From Parvularcula sp. IMCC14364 (lineage in GTDB: Bacteria; Pseudomonadota; Alphaproteobacteria; Caulobacterales; Parvularculaceae), in NCBI RefSeq assembly GCF_030758415.1, contig NZ_CP132334.1:1364001-1428000 (forward strand): DNA of 64,000 nucleotides. The letters run 5' to 3'. Under the pieces are notes generated by a model, which made no database searches, was not told where the DNA came from, and saw only the letters and a program-made list of their open reading frames with translations. Shown here in pieces: positions 1 to 7,750 of this stretch. The position numbers were made by a program, and so were the translations under genes. Position 1 is the stretch's first letter. Every line of letters begins with the position of its first letter.

Positions 1-1
1 C

Positions 2-340
2 CGAGACAAGTCACGGCTCTATCAGCCCCTCAGTATTGTGACGGATAAGGCACCCACTTATGCTCGGGTGATGAAAGAAATGAATGCGCGGATGCTCCCC
101 GATGAGGCCATCACGCATATTGATCGAAAATGGCAGAATAACCGCATCGAAAGTGATCATGCAGCCCTGAAGCAGAGGCTGAATCCTATGCGGGGTTTTA
201 AATCACTCTCCTCAGCAAAGGCAGTATTGGCTGGGATTGAAGCCCTGCGAATGATCAAGAAAGGCCATGTCGTGAGGAAGTCGCCAGGACCCATAGGCGA
301 AATCCGTTTTATCAAAGAGCTTTTTCCAGAAACGGCATAA
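2..340 (+). pseudogene. IS6-family transposase, C-terminal part (cut by window edge)
   Basis: This frame is open from the first bases of the window and gives about 112 residues of the catalytic half of an IS6/IS26-type DDE transposase. Visible family marks are the TDKAPTY segment, which follows the second catalytic Asp, and the block WQNNRIESDH, whose Glu is the third catalytic residue. GFKSLSSAKAVLAGIEALRM is the usual helical tail. The N-terminal HTH and first Asp would lie upstream of the window, so whether the gene is whole cannot be judged here. A matching terminal repeat lies just downstream at 389-407. IS6 elements transpose replicatively and often flank composite islands. Confidence 0.85.
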
Positions 341-388
341 GAAACTGGATCTTTATGCGAGATAGAAAATAAAGCTTACGCTGATCGT

Positions 389-407
389 CCAGCAACGCAA
401 CAGACCC
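389..407 (+). repeat. Probable right terminal inverted repeat of the IS6 element
   Basis: Read on the minus strand, these bases begin GGGTCTGTTGCGTTG. This resembles the GG-CTGTTGC ends of IS6-family elements, and the site lies at the expected distance behind the transposase stop. The partner end is outside the window, so the call rests on resemblance and position only. Confidence 0.5.
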
Positions 408-624
408 CTTCAAACCGAAGGCTTTTTCAACAGAATTCGCCAGAAACGATCATTCTGAAAGTCGCCTCTTAAGGTCTGCTTTTGCGCAAAACAGACATAT
501 GAGGTGTCAGCTTCCCCGTGGATGAGATCAGCAAGCATTGAGGTCGACGGCTCTCCTGCGGGGGCAGAAATTGGGACGTTAAGTCTCAGTATCGATCTGG
601 AGAAACGACCAAACTGAGTAGCAT

Positions 625-825
625 GTGCAGACCGAACCGATCTTTAAGGGCGCCAGTACCCTCGAAATGTCCCGGCTTGTCTATGGCATCGCAGACCCGG
701 AGGATGATCAGACCAGCCTTTTGGACTACTATTCTGAATTATATGTAAGCCATATATATGCAATATGGATCATTGATAAATCATTTCTTGACAAATTGAC
801 TCTGCTAACACATAAAGAGTTATAG
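625..825 (+). CDS. Small hypothetical ORF, doubtful
   Basis: This is a 66-residue open frame starting ATG CAG ACC, with an acidic central part and an AT-rich hydrophobic C-terminal half. I recognise no family. It lies between an IS6 end and the hipBA promoter, and its 3' third overlaps that AT-rich promoter region. It may be a remnant or chance reading. Confidence 0.15.
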   Translation: MQTEPIFKGASTLEMSRLVYGIADPEDDQTSLLDYYSELYVSHIYAIWIIDKSFLDKLTLLTHKEL

Positions 826-849
826 ACGAACCATATTATTGGGGTATGG
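789..849 (+). promoter_or_regulatory. hipBA promoter and likely HipB operator
   Basis: A TTGACA at 789-794 is followed after 17 bases by CATAAA, four of six matches to the -10 consensus. Downstream lies the dyad CCATA-N9-TATGG (831-835 and 845-849). E. coli HipB binds short inverted half-sites (TATCC-N8-GGATA), so a dyad of this size just before the antitoxin is a plausible autoregulatory operator. Binding is inferred, not shown. Confidence 0.5.
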
Positions 850-874
850 CTCGCCAATAAACCAAAATGTGATC

Positions 875-1213
875 ATGGCCCGCATCGACCAACGCACCTA
901 TTCCCGCCAGACCCGCGAAGCGCTCACGTTGCTTGGCAAACTGATCCGCGCCTCCCGAAAAGAACGCAATCTCACTGCACAGGAATTGGCGGAGCGGGCC
1001 GGTATTTCCCGCAGTACACTCCAGCGCATCGAGAAAGGCCATCCGAAAGTCGAAATTGGCACGGTGTTCGAGTGTGCCGCCATTGTCGGCGTATCCCTCT
1101 TTGACTCTGAGCCCGGACGGCTGAGCGAGCGGCTTGCGCAAATACAGGACAAGCTCGCGCTTTTGCCAAAACACACACACAAACGAAAAAAAGCGGTCAA
1201 AGATGACTTCTGA
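875..1213 (+). CDS. hipB: HipB-type antitoxin (XRE-family HTH)
   Basis: This protein of about 112 residues has one XRE-type helix-turn-helix: LGKLIRASRKERNLTAQELA, then RAGISRSTLQRIEKG. It should bind and neutralise the HipA kinase encoded next and repress the operon. I chose the ATG at 875 because the upstream alternative is a TTG at 839 lying within the proposed operator. The C-terminal tail (KHTHKRKKAVKDDF) is very basic and probably flexible. The stop overlaps the hipA ATG by 11 bases, which implies translational coupling. The gene looks intact, unlike the second hipB copy at about 7 kb. Confidence 0.85.
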   Translation: MARIDQRTYSRQTREALTLLGKLIRASRKERNLTAQELAERAGISRSTLQRIEKGHPKVEIGTVFECAAIVGVSLFDSEPGRLSERLAQIQDKLALLPKHTHKRKKAVKDDF

Positions 1214-2510
1214 TACCTTTGAGGAAGCCTATATATGGATATGGCTGCCGGGCAAAACCCACCCCGTTGTTGCGGGTCGTCTGTATGCGGAGGGAGCGAG
1301 CCCGCATGCACTGGTTTTTAACTACGGAAAGTCTTATCTGTCGCGCGAGGAGGCAATTCCCCTCTACTTGCCAGAACTGCCATTGCAGTCTGGTGCATTG
1401 CCTCTGCCAGACGGCCTTACCATGCCGAGTACCCTTCGCGATGCGGCGCCCGATGCCTGGGGGCGGCGCGTTATTCTCAACCGCAAATTCGGTGTTAAGG
1501 GCGCTGCCCTCGACAATCATTGGATGTCAGAAATCGCCTTCCTTCTGGAGTCTGGATCAGACCGGATTGGCGCACTCGATTTTCAGCGTTCGCCCACAAA
1601 GTACATTCCGCGCGATCCAAAGAACGCCAGCCTCGAAGAATTATTGAGCGCAGCAGAGCTCATTGAAAAAGGCGTGCCGCTCACCCCTGAGCTCGCGCAG
1701 GCCATTCAGCATGGCAGCTCCATCGGTGGTGCGCGCCCCAAAGCGCTCATCGAAGAATACGATAAGAAATTTATCGCGAAATTCTCCGCCTCAAACGACA
1801 CCTATAACGTTGTCAAAGGCGAATTCATCGCCATGCGGCTGGCCTCAAAAGCTGGTCTCGATGTTGCTCCCGTTGCGCTCAAGTCTGCTGCCGGAAAGGA
1901 TGTGCTCCTCGTAGAGCGCTTTGACCGCATACCAAGCGATAACGACTGGCAGCGACGAGCCATGGTTTCAGCGCTTACCATGCTCGAACTCGATGAAATG
2001 ATGGCGCGCTACGCCAGCTATCAGGACTTGACGGAAATCATCCGCCACCGCTTCGCCGATCCGCAGGCAATGCTGCGCGAGTTGTTCGGGCGACTCGTGT
2101 TCAACATCCTTTGCGGCAACACCGATGATCATGCGCGCAATCACGCGGCGTTTTGGGATGGCGAAAGCTTAAGCCTAACACCCGCCTACGATATCTGTCC
2201 GCAGGGACGCGCCGGCCAGGAAGCCGGTCAGGCCATGCTCATTCATGACGATGTAAACTTGAGCCGGATTAGCGTTTGTCTGAGTTCGGCCCATAATTTC
2301 CTGTTGTCTGAAACTCAGGCGGTGGAGATCGTCGAAAATCAAATCGAAACCATCGCCGAGCACTGGAATGAAATCTGCGATGAAGCCGCATTCTCGGAAG
2401 TGGACCGAAATCTGTTCTGGAGGCGTCAGTTCTTAAATCCATTTGCCTTCGATCACCTCGAAGGCAAGCTGGCTTCGATCAAAACGCTTGCAGATGAGGC
2501 TCGCAGGTAG
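1203..2510 (+). CDS. hipA: HipA-type serine/threonine kinase toxin
   Basis: This 435-residue protein has the HipA fold. An N-terminal couple_hipA region (PLQSGALPLPDGL near 65) is followed by the glycine-rich loop SSIGGARPK near 170-178. The catalytic loop GNTDDHARN is near 305-313, with the catalytic Asp near 309, and the metal-binding YDIC is near 329-332. All kinase motifs are present, so the toxin should be active. In E. coli, HipA phosphorylates glutamyl-tRNA synthetase and halts translation; the target here is unknown. The ATG at 1203 overlaps the antitoxin stop. The longer open frame starting at 1134 lies inside hipB and is not used. The Leu- and Asp-rich central segment is typical of chromosomal HipA proteins. 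Confidence 0.9.
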   Translation: MTSDTFEEAYIWIWLPGKTHPVVAGRLYAEGASPHALVFNYGKSYLSREEAIPLYLPELPLQSGALPLPDGLTMPSTLRDAAPDAWGRRVILNRKFGVKGAALDNHWMSEIAFLLESGSDRIGALDFQRSPTKYIPRDPKNASLEELLSAAELIEKGVPLTPELAQAIQHGSSIGGARPKALIEEYDKKFIAKFSASNDTYNVVKGEFIAMRLASKAGLDVAPVALKSAAGKDVLLVERFDRIPSDNDWQRRAMVSALTMLELDEMMARYASYQDLTEIIRHRFADPQAMLRELFGRLVFNILCGNTDDHARNHAAFWDGESLSLTPAYDICPQGRAGQEAGQAMLIHDDVNLSRISVCLSSAHNFLLSETQAVEIVENQIETIAEHWNEICDEAAFSEVDRNLFWRRQFLNPFAFDHLEGKLASIKTLADEARR

Positions 2511-2582
2511 GTAATATCGGCATACAAAAGACATAATAAGCAAAACACAAAAAGTAATATCGCCGTGGACTGCTCCTCAAAT

Positions 2583-3319
2583 GTAGATATGCGCCTATCA
2601 AGGCCGGAATCAAATCACGACAGGTCCAGATTTCACCGGCAGGGCCACTGCCATTATTAGATTGTGGTGATGCGGGTGAAGAGACTGACGAAGAAACAGG
2701 GCTGCCGGTCTTGTCGCATCGTGAAGATGTGTTTGAAGATTTCGTCAGTAGCCGGCTCTCTTTGAAGGATCATCCGGTGCGGCTTGTGCGTCAATCTGTG
2801 CCAGGGCAGGTGACGTTGAACCAGCAATTACGGGATGCGCCGCAGGACGGGTTTGTCACCCTGCTGGGAGCGGTCATCACGCGTCAGAGGCCAGGGACTG
2901 CCAGCGGCGTGATCTTCCTGACCCTGAAAGATGAAACAGGCGCTGCCAATGTGATTGTCTGGCCCAAAATGTTTGAGAAATTTAGGTCAACCGTGATGCA
3001 AGGGCGGCTGTTGAAGATCAAGGGCAAAGTCCAGAAAGAAGGGCTTGTCATCCACGTGATCGCTTTTGATATTGAAGACTGGTCACACCTCTTTGATGAC
3101 CTCGGCATCGCTCAAAATGAGATGATCGATATGACCTGGGGCTCCCAGGATGAGGCGAAACGGCCCCAGATTGATAGCCGGGAGAAGGCGGGCGAGGACC
3201 ACCGGCATTTGGCGGGGAGGCGGCCCGGCAACGGCATCGGGCCACGGTCTCAACAGGCAGCTGCGATACATCCGAGGCAGCAGGCTGGACGGTTGTTTAA
3301 AACACGGGATTTTCGATGA
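2583..3319 (+). pseudogene. Error-prone DNA polymerase (DnaE2/ImuC) 3' remnant
   Basis: The frame carries only the C-terminal end of a DnaE2-type alpha subunit. LSLKDHPVRLVRQ is the typical lead-in. The OB-fold segment runs RQRPGTASGVIFLTLKDETG, then ANVIVWPKMFEKFR, then KGKVQKEGLVIHV. The last residues (FKTRDFR before the stop) resemble the usual SRDFH ending. About 800 residues of PHP, polymerase and finger domains are missing upstream, and no start codon or ribosome site fits. The stretch between the OB fold and the tail is poorly conserved. Intact DnaE2 works with ImuA/ImuB in SOS mutagenesis; nothing here is likely to be functional. Confidence 0.85.
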
Positions 3320-3696
3320 AGGGAAAGCCTCAACAAGCAAATTCTATCAGGGGCTGCAGCCAATTTAGCCGATTGATCTGTTTGCGCAAAGTGTGATTCA
3401 GAGCTTCCCGAAAGGGAGTCTTCGATGGCGCCGTTTGATTTGGTAACCTCTTCTCAAATCGTGCAACCAAGGTTCTGTGTCAATGTGTCCAGTTCCACGC
3501 CACTTGTCAATTAACCCGATTTCAAGACCCTTGACACGCACGAGAGCTGCTGGCCTAACTTAAATGGACTGCGATAACCATTGGATTATTGTAAAAATTA
3601 GCGTGCTGAATCGCTCATCTGAGAAGCGCATATCTCATCAGAAAAACATCTCAACTGAGACATTATTAAACTTTTTAGATTAAGCGTTGCAACGTC
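3320..3696. other. Non-coding stretch before uppS with CTCA-NN-TGAG repeats
   Basis: No gene is supported in this 377-base gap. Its right part holds CTCATCTGAG (3614-3623), CTCATCAGAA (3634-3643) and CTCAACTGAG (3650-3659). The first and third are perfect dyads of the form CTCA-NN-TGAG. They lie 40-80 bases before the uppS start, in an AT-rich region fit for a promoter (TATTAAAC at 3662). They may be a regulator binding site; the regulator is unknown. Confidence 0.4.
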
Positions 3697-4536
3697 ATGT
3701 GTAAAACTAAAGTGATACCAAAACGCGAATCTGAGGCGAAAGCCACATTACTTAAGCAGCGAGATAGCGCTTTAAAGTATCAGCGGTCTTTTGATGAATT
3801 TGACTCCCAAGCGCGCGATCTCGTTGCCGACAATCCTGATAAACGATGCTTACGACATGTTGCTATTATTATGGATGGCAATGGGCGTTGGGCAGAAAAA
3901 CGTGGCTTAAAGAGAGAAGCAGGACATCGTGCCGGGATTGCCTCTGCGAGGCGTGCCATCGAATTCTCTAAAAAAATAGGCCTGACTCATTTGACATTGT
4001 ATAGTTTCTCTACTGAGAACTGGAAGCGACCGCCTTATGAAGTCCGCAGTTTAATGTCACTTATGGCGGAATTTATCGAAAGTGACTTGGGCGAATTAAA
4101 GCAAAAAAACATCCGCATACGGATTCTGGGTGACACAGTTCATTTACCACCCAAAGTAAAACGTCTAGTCCATCTTGCAGAAACTGAAACGCGAGACAAT
4201 AATGGCTACATACTTCAGATTGCATTCAATTATGGTGGTCGCGACGAAATTCTGCGTGCTGTAAAAAAGTTTGCTTACGGCGTAAAAGAAGGGAAAATCG
4301 ATCCCGAAAACATTACTGAGGAAACTTTTGGTTTAGCACTAGATACGGGCGACGGTCCTGCACCTGACTTAATCATCCGTACCAGCGGTGAAATGCGCAC
4401 CAGCAACTTTTTACTCTGGCAATCTGCTTATGCGGAGTATGTTTTTTTGGATGAGTATTGGCCTGACTTTGATCAACACCTCTTTTCCAAGGCGATTGAT
4501 GAATTTGCGGCCCGGCGGCGCCGCTTTGGCGAATGA
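3697..4536 (+). CDS. uppS: Isoprenyl transferase (undecaprenyl diphosphate synthase family)
   Basis: This 279-residue cis-prenyltransferase condenses isopentenyl diphosphate with farnesyl diphosphate to make the C55 lipid carrier for cell-wall and surface polysaccharides. The family blocks are intact: HVAIIMDGNGRWA with the catalytic Asp, then HLTLYSFSTENWKRP. LQIAFNYGGRDEI, then LIIRTSGEMRTSNFLLWQ, complete the set. About 50 extra residues precede the core compared with typical 230-250 residue members. Codon use is AT-leaning compared with the neighbouring decayed genes. It is monocistronic and probably an accessory copy dedicated to the polysaccharide locus. A dead relative lies at 13.3 kb. 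Confidence 0.92.
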   Translation: MCKTKVIPKRESEAKATLLKQRDSALKYQRSFDEFDSQARDLVADNPDKRCLRHVAIIMDGNGRWAEKRGLKREAGHRAGIASARRAIEFSKKIGLTHLTLYSFSTENWKRPPYEVRSLMSLMAEFIESDLGELKQKNIRIRILGDTVHLPPKVKRLVHLAETETRDNNGYILQIAFNYGGRDEILRAVKKFAYGVKEGKIDPENITEETFGLALDTGDGPAPDLIIRTSGEMRTSNFLLWQSAYAEYVFLDEYWPDFDQHLFSKAIDEFAARRRRFGE

Positions 4537-4615
4537 CCGTTGCTAGCAATTAAAAATAGATCGCATATAGGCCGGTCTCAGATGATTTATTCCTAGGCTC
4601 AGGACCTATTAATTT

Positions 4616-5005
4616 GTTTTCAACCTCGCACCACGAAAGGACGGCACCTGGGGCGCGATCATAAGCCGGGATTTGTACAAGGCATAGAAGCAGGCAGGCT
4701 TGCATTATCGCAACGCTCTTGCCCGCAGAGCTGGAAAAACAGGGCATGGCCACTGAACGCGATGGCACAAATTTCCGGGTAAAAGCAGTCCCCAAACATA
4801 TCGAGCGGGACTTCTCCAAACGCCGGATCGCTATTGAAAAGGCTGCTGAAACCCATGGTTATTCCCCCCCCAAAGGCATGGATTAGGTCGCTCTTCGGAC
4901 CCGCTCACGCAAGGAAATCACTGAGACAAAAGGCCTGTTCCAGCAATGGAAAGCAGAAGAAAAGGCCCTTGGATTTGACCTGAAGGCATCATTAAAGGCA
5001 CAAAA
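4616..5005 (+). pseudogene. MobF (TrwC/TraA-type) relaxase remnant
   Basis: Reading across stops and frameshifts recovers a degraded stretch of a MobF relaxase. One frame gives FNLAPRKDGTWGAIISRDLY, followed by an in-frame stop. Another gives ATERDGTNFRVKAVP, then HIERDFSKRRIAIEKAAE. A third gives LRTRSRKEITE, then WKAEEKALGFD. These match consecutive parts of the TrwC relaxase domain (the NL..R.DGTW region, the FSKRR helix, then the W.AEA..LGF segment). The catalytic tyrosines and histidine triad lie further 5' and are gone, as is the helicase domain. It belongs to a different conjugative lineage from the MobP relaxase at 47.6 kb. Confidence 0.75.
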
Positions 5006-5502
5006 AATGCCGCAAGTAAGCCTGAAAAACCCATCTCACGGAAGCGTAATACGCTCAAATAATTCGCTTCATCACCAGCAAATTACGCGATCAAAACCGC
5101 CGCTATTCCCTGCAAAATTGATTGCCCTCGGCGCGCTTGTCCGAAGACTGGCAAATCAAATGAACCGGCATTCCGCCATGTCGGGGATAGCTCCGCGATT
5201 GCGACAACGTGCAAAACGAAAAGAATTCGAGAGTGATCGATAGAACGTCAACATACATGCACAAACATGCATGTTCGGTATACGCATGCATTCAGCAAAA
5301 ATTGCTTGCAATTCGAGCGCATGAAGCTCTCTGACCGCATTCGCGTATGCACGATATTACTGAGGCGTATACGCCTCAAAATGGTATATTTCCTACCATT
5401 GTCGTATTGTTGAGATCCGGACAGGCGCTGCCTGTCAGCACCAAAGGTGCATAGGGTGTGAACCTTAAATCTAGTTATCTCAGTAATTATATGAGCGAGC
5501 GG
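5006..5502. other. Non-coding stretch rich in palindromes
   Basis: The left part may be further decayed relaxase sequence. The right part has no gene but several dyads: ACATGCATGT near 5266, the perfect 18-base palindrome TGAGGCGTATACGCCTCA at 5361-5378, and the hairpin GACAGGC-GCT-GCCTGTC at 5420-5436. CATGCA repeats occur at 5250-5290. The hairpin could end transcription of the leftward hipA-like gene, but no T tract follows. The cluster could also be a former transfer origin or a recombination site beside the relaxase remnant. Confidence 0.4.
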
Positions 5503-6774
5503 TCAGGTGAGTGCTTCTTCGCACTTTCTGCTTCTTTCGATCAATCTTTCTAGGAGAAGATCCGTGATTGCATGCCTCACTTTTTCCCGTTCAAGTCTCT
5601 GCTGCACATCGGATGCATGATCGGGCATTGACGCTGCAACACCGCGCGCCAGGTCGACCAGATATCCGTCCTCCAGATCCAGTTCAATTTCGAGTTTATG
5701 CCAGTGTCGCCGGGTGATCGCCCGCAATCGGTATTCTCCTCCAAGTTTCATGGCGAGTTTCAATTTCTGCATGGGCAAGGCGTCATAGGGAAGCGTGCTG
5801 GAAAGGTCATAAAGCGGCGCCAGTCTTACCCGGCCTGCAGCGCCCAAAGGCAGGGAATAGTTTTTCGCATGGGCATCCGTTCCTGCAATCAACCAGTTGA
5901 GTGCGAATGTTTTCAGGAATGTATCTGTGTCCTGATCCGGTTCACTGGAATGGTCCTGCAAGAGAGAGACAATGTCGGCAACTGCTGGGCCGCCTTCATT
6001 CTGGTATTTGACGAAAGGCGAAATAGCGAGGGCCTGACAAGTGTCCTCCTGATGGACCCGGATCAAATAACCTCCTTGATACGTCCGGTCATAACGCTCA
6101 GTTACATGTGCGATTTCATTGCCAAAATGCACTATGTCTGCACTCGCAGTTGGCAGGTCCAAACGCCGCGCCAATTTCATGCAGAAAAGTTCGTTTTCAG
6201 CGAACCCGTCGAAGTCGCCTGTTGGGGGTTTCAAAAAATGTGTCGTTGGCGTATTGGCTGAAGGAATGCCCCACTTTCCTTCCTGATAAATGAGTGCCGT
6301 CTTCGGTTGTGCTCCGGCCAATGTAAACTGGCCTTTATCATCCGTGCGTCGTCCCGCACTGTGATCTGCTTTGAGGTCCCTTAGTCGGTCTCCAATGTCG
6401 TTCTCGTTCAGCCAATCGATAGAGTTGTCTTGGAATTCTTTCTCTGGCCAGTCTGTGCCTATAAACTGAATTGCTCCGGCACAATCTTCTCCAACATGAG
6501 ATAAAAGAGCGAACGCATTGCGAGCCGATACCTGAAATATTGCAGCCCACTTTCTCAAAACCGCGTCGTTATCGGGCAATAATCCCCATAAGAATGGTTC
6601 AACCACATTGTGGTCATGCTGGGCAGTCGCAAGGGGCATGGACAAGGACAGCGGAAACGCATTGGGATTGTCGCGCCATTCATCTGCGTAAGTAAATGAG
6701 AGCTTTTTCTTTGGGCCAAGATTGACTTGCCCAATGACCTGACCGTTTGAAATGACAAGAAGGTCCTCACTCAT
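5503..6774 (-). CDS. HipA-type kinase toxin, second copy
   Basis: This 423-residue HipA-family kinase is only distantly similar to the copy at 1.2 kb. It has the N-terminal FLWGLLPDND block (61-70), AGAQPKTAL (153-161), the RYDR segment near 227-230, the catalytic GTDAHAKN (298-305, catalytic Asp near 300) and LYDLSS (321-326). All residues expected for ATP and magnesium binding are present. It is the second gene of a leftward pair, and its ATG overlaps the stop of the distal hipB frame as ATGA. Because that hipB is frameshifted, the toxin may be uncontrolled, silent, or restrained by a partial antitoxin. Confidence 0.87.
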   Translation of the reverse strand: MSEDLLVISNGQVIGQVNLGPKKKLSFTYADEWRDNPNAFPLSLSMPLATAQHDHNVVEPFLWGLLPDNDAVLRKWAAIFQVSARNAFALLSHVGEDCAGAIQFIGTDWPEKEFQDNSIDWLNENDIGDRLRDLKADHSAGRRTDDKGQFTLAGAQPKTALIYQEGKWGIPSANTPTTHFLKPPTGDFDGFAENELFCMKLARRLDLPTASADIVHFGNEIAHVTERYDRTYQGGYLIRVHQEDTCQALAISPFVKYQNEGGPAVADIVSLLQDHSSEPDQDTDTFLKTFALNWLIAGTDAHAKNYSLPLGAAGRVRLAPLYDLSSTLPYDALPMQKLKLAMKLGGEYRLRAITRRHWHKLEIELDLEDGYLVDLARGVAASMPDHASDVQQRLEREKVRHAITDLLLERLIERSRKCEEALT

Positions 6775-7071
6775 GAAAGATGATCCTTGGTTGCCTTCCG
6801 CAAAGGTTCGTCGATGTCTGCAACATATGTTGTTTCGCCGTAATTCATTTCAGGATTATCATCTGTTGCGAAACGAATGCCGAAAACTGCAAGAGTTTTC
6901 CGAACTCGAGCGATTGGCAGTGCTAGGTGCACCACTTTCAATCGCGACGACCCATCGACAGCTTGTCCTGACTTTGTCAGTCAGCATAGCCTGATTCAAA
7001 CCCAAATTTCGGTGGCGATCCCGGATTGCTCGCCCAAAGGCTTTTGTATTTCCTATGGAGAATACCTCCAT
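6771..7071 (-). pseudogene. HipB-type antitoxin with a frameshift
   Basis: The first frame, from the ATG at 7071, encodes an XRE HTH (FGRAIRDRHRNLGLNQAML, then SCRWVVAIESGAPST) and then runs into unrelated sequence. Shifting by +1 near 6918 restores the expected HipB tail PIARVRKTLAVFGIRFATDD. This second frame ends exactly in ATGA with the hipA start at 6774. So the gene was once a normal 100-residue antitoxin coupled to hipA and now carries one extra base or a two-base loss. No homopolymer or slippery heptamer is seen at the junction, which argues against programmed shifting. A sequencing error remains possible. Confidence 0.75.
7055..7071. promoter_or_regulatory. Perfect dyad at the hipB-like start (candidate operator)
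   Basis: ATGGAG-N5-CTCCAT overlaps the proposed start codon of the frameshifted antitoxin. A dyad at this spot could be the autoregulatory operator. It could also fold in the mRNA and mask the start. Confidence 0.35.
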
Positions 7072-7208
7072 TATGTCACCGCTCGCTGACACTATAAAAA
7101 AGTCGTCGATCACTGACTTGCTGTCAAATTAGAAACTCATGCAAATTTTGCCGCCACGATCAGCGATAAGATCGCAACCCATCGAGTTAACTCCATTAGA
7201 ATGATCAG

Positions 7209-7652
7209 CTAAAATGTAATCAGATTTTTATCAGCAGAAAATCTGTAGACATCTTTCCCTTTTTGGGGAGTAAGCGTGATTTCGTTTCCGCTCATTGATA
7301 TGGTGAAAGTTTGAGCATTTCTGCTTTTCCCGAAAAAAAGACTTCCAAATAATCCTACTAATATTGCAGCAACAATATCTGCTGATAACTCCAATGAAAT
7401 TGCCTCAAAGATTGGATGGGATAATGTGGACTTGAAAATCGTAATCATTCTTTGATCGAATATAATAATTTCATCAAAAATCAGAGCGTATTGAATATTG
7501 AAAAATGCAGAAAGCAAAAAGATGAGTATGGCGAGAACAATGAAGCTACCTATTGGGGTAAACTTACTCGCTGTTTGAAATTCAGGCACAACAGGGCGAT
7601 CACAAGTAACAATTGTGAACCCTTGGAACTTTTCCAACCGGATATTACTCAT
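7209..7652 (-). CDS. Hypothetical membrane protein
   Basis: I do not recognise this 147-residue protein. It has a hydrophobic segment near 33-55 (IGSFIVLAILIFLLSAFF) and a second near 108-125 (ADIVAAILVGLFGSLFF). The loop between them is mostly polar, and the C-terminal tail (ISMSGNEITLTPQKG) looks beta-rich and soluble. The base composition is more AT-rich than the flanking genes, suggesting separate acquisition. It lies between the second hipBA pair and the nucleotidyltransferase gene, all leftward. Membrane location is the only inference I make. Confidence 0.55.
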   Translation of the reverse strand: MSNIRLEKFQGFTIVTCDRPVVPEFQTASKFTPIGSFIVLAILIFLLSAFFNIQYALIFDEIIIFDQRMITIFKSTLSHPIFEAISLELSADIVAAILVGLFGSLFFGKSRNAQTFTISMSGNEITLTPQKGKDVYRFSADKNLITF

Positions 7653-7750
7653 TAATTTTCCCCAAATTCTATCTCTATCACTAATTCTTCTGACTGAAGT
7701 GAGATCAAATCAAGCATTTTGTTGTTATGTAAAATGGAAGTCTGCGTTGC

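Noticed and set aside
625-825. Possible VirB3-like start (EPIFKG) in the small ORF
   Set aside because: Only a few residues resemble VirB3; no membrane segments or transfer genes accompany it.
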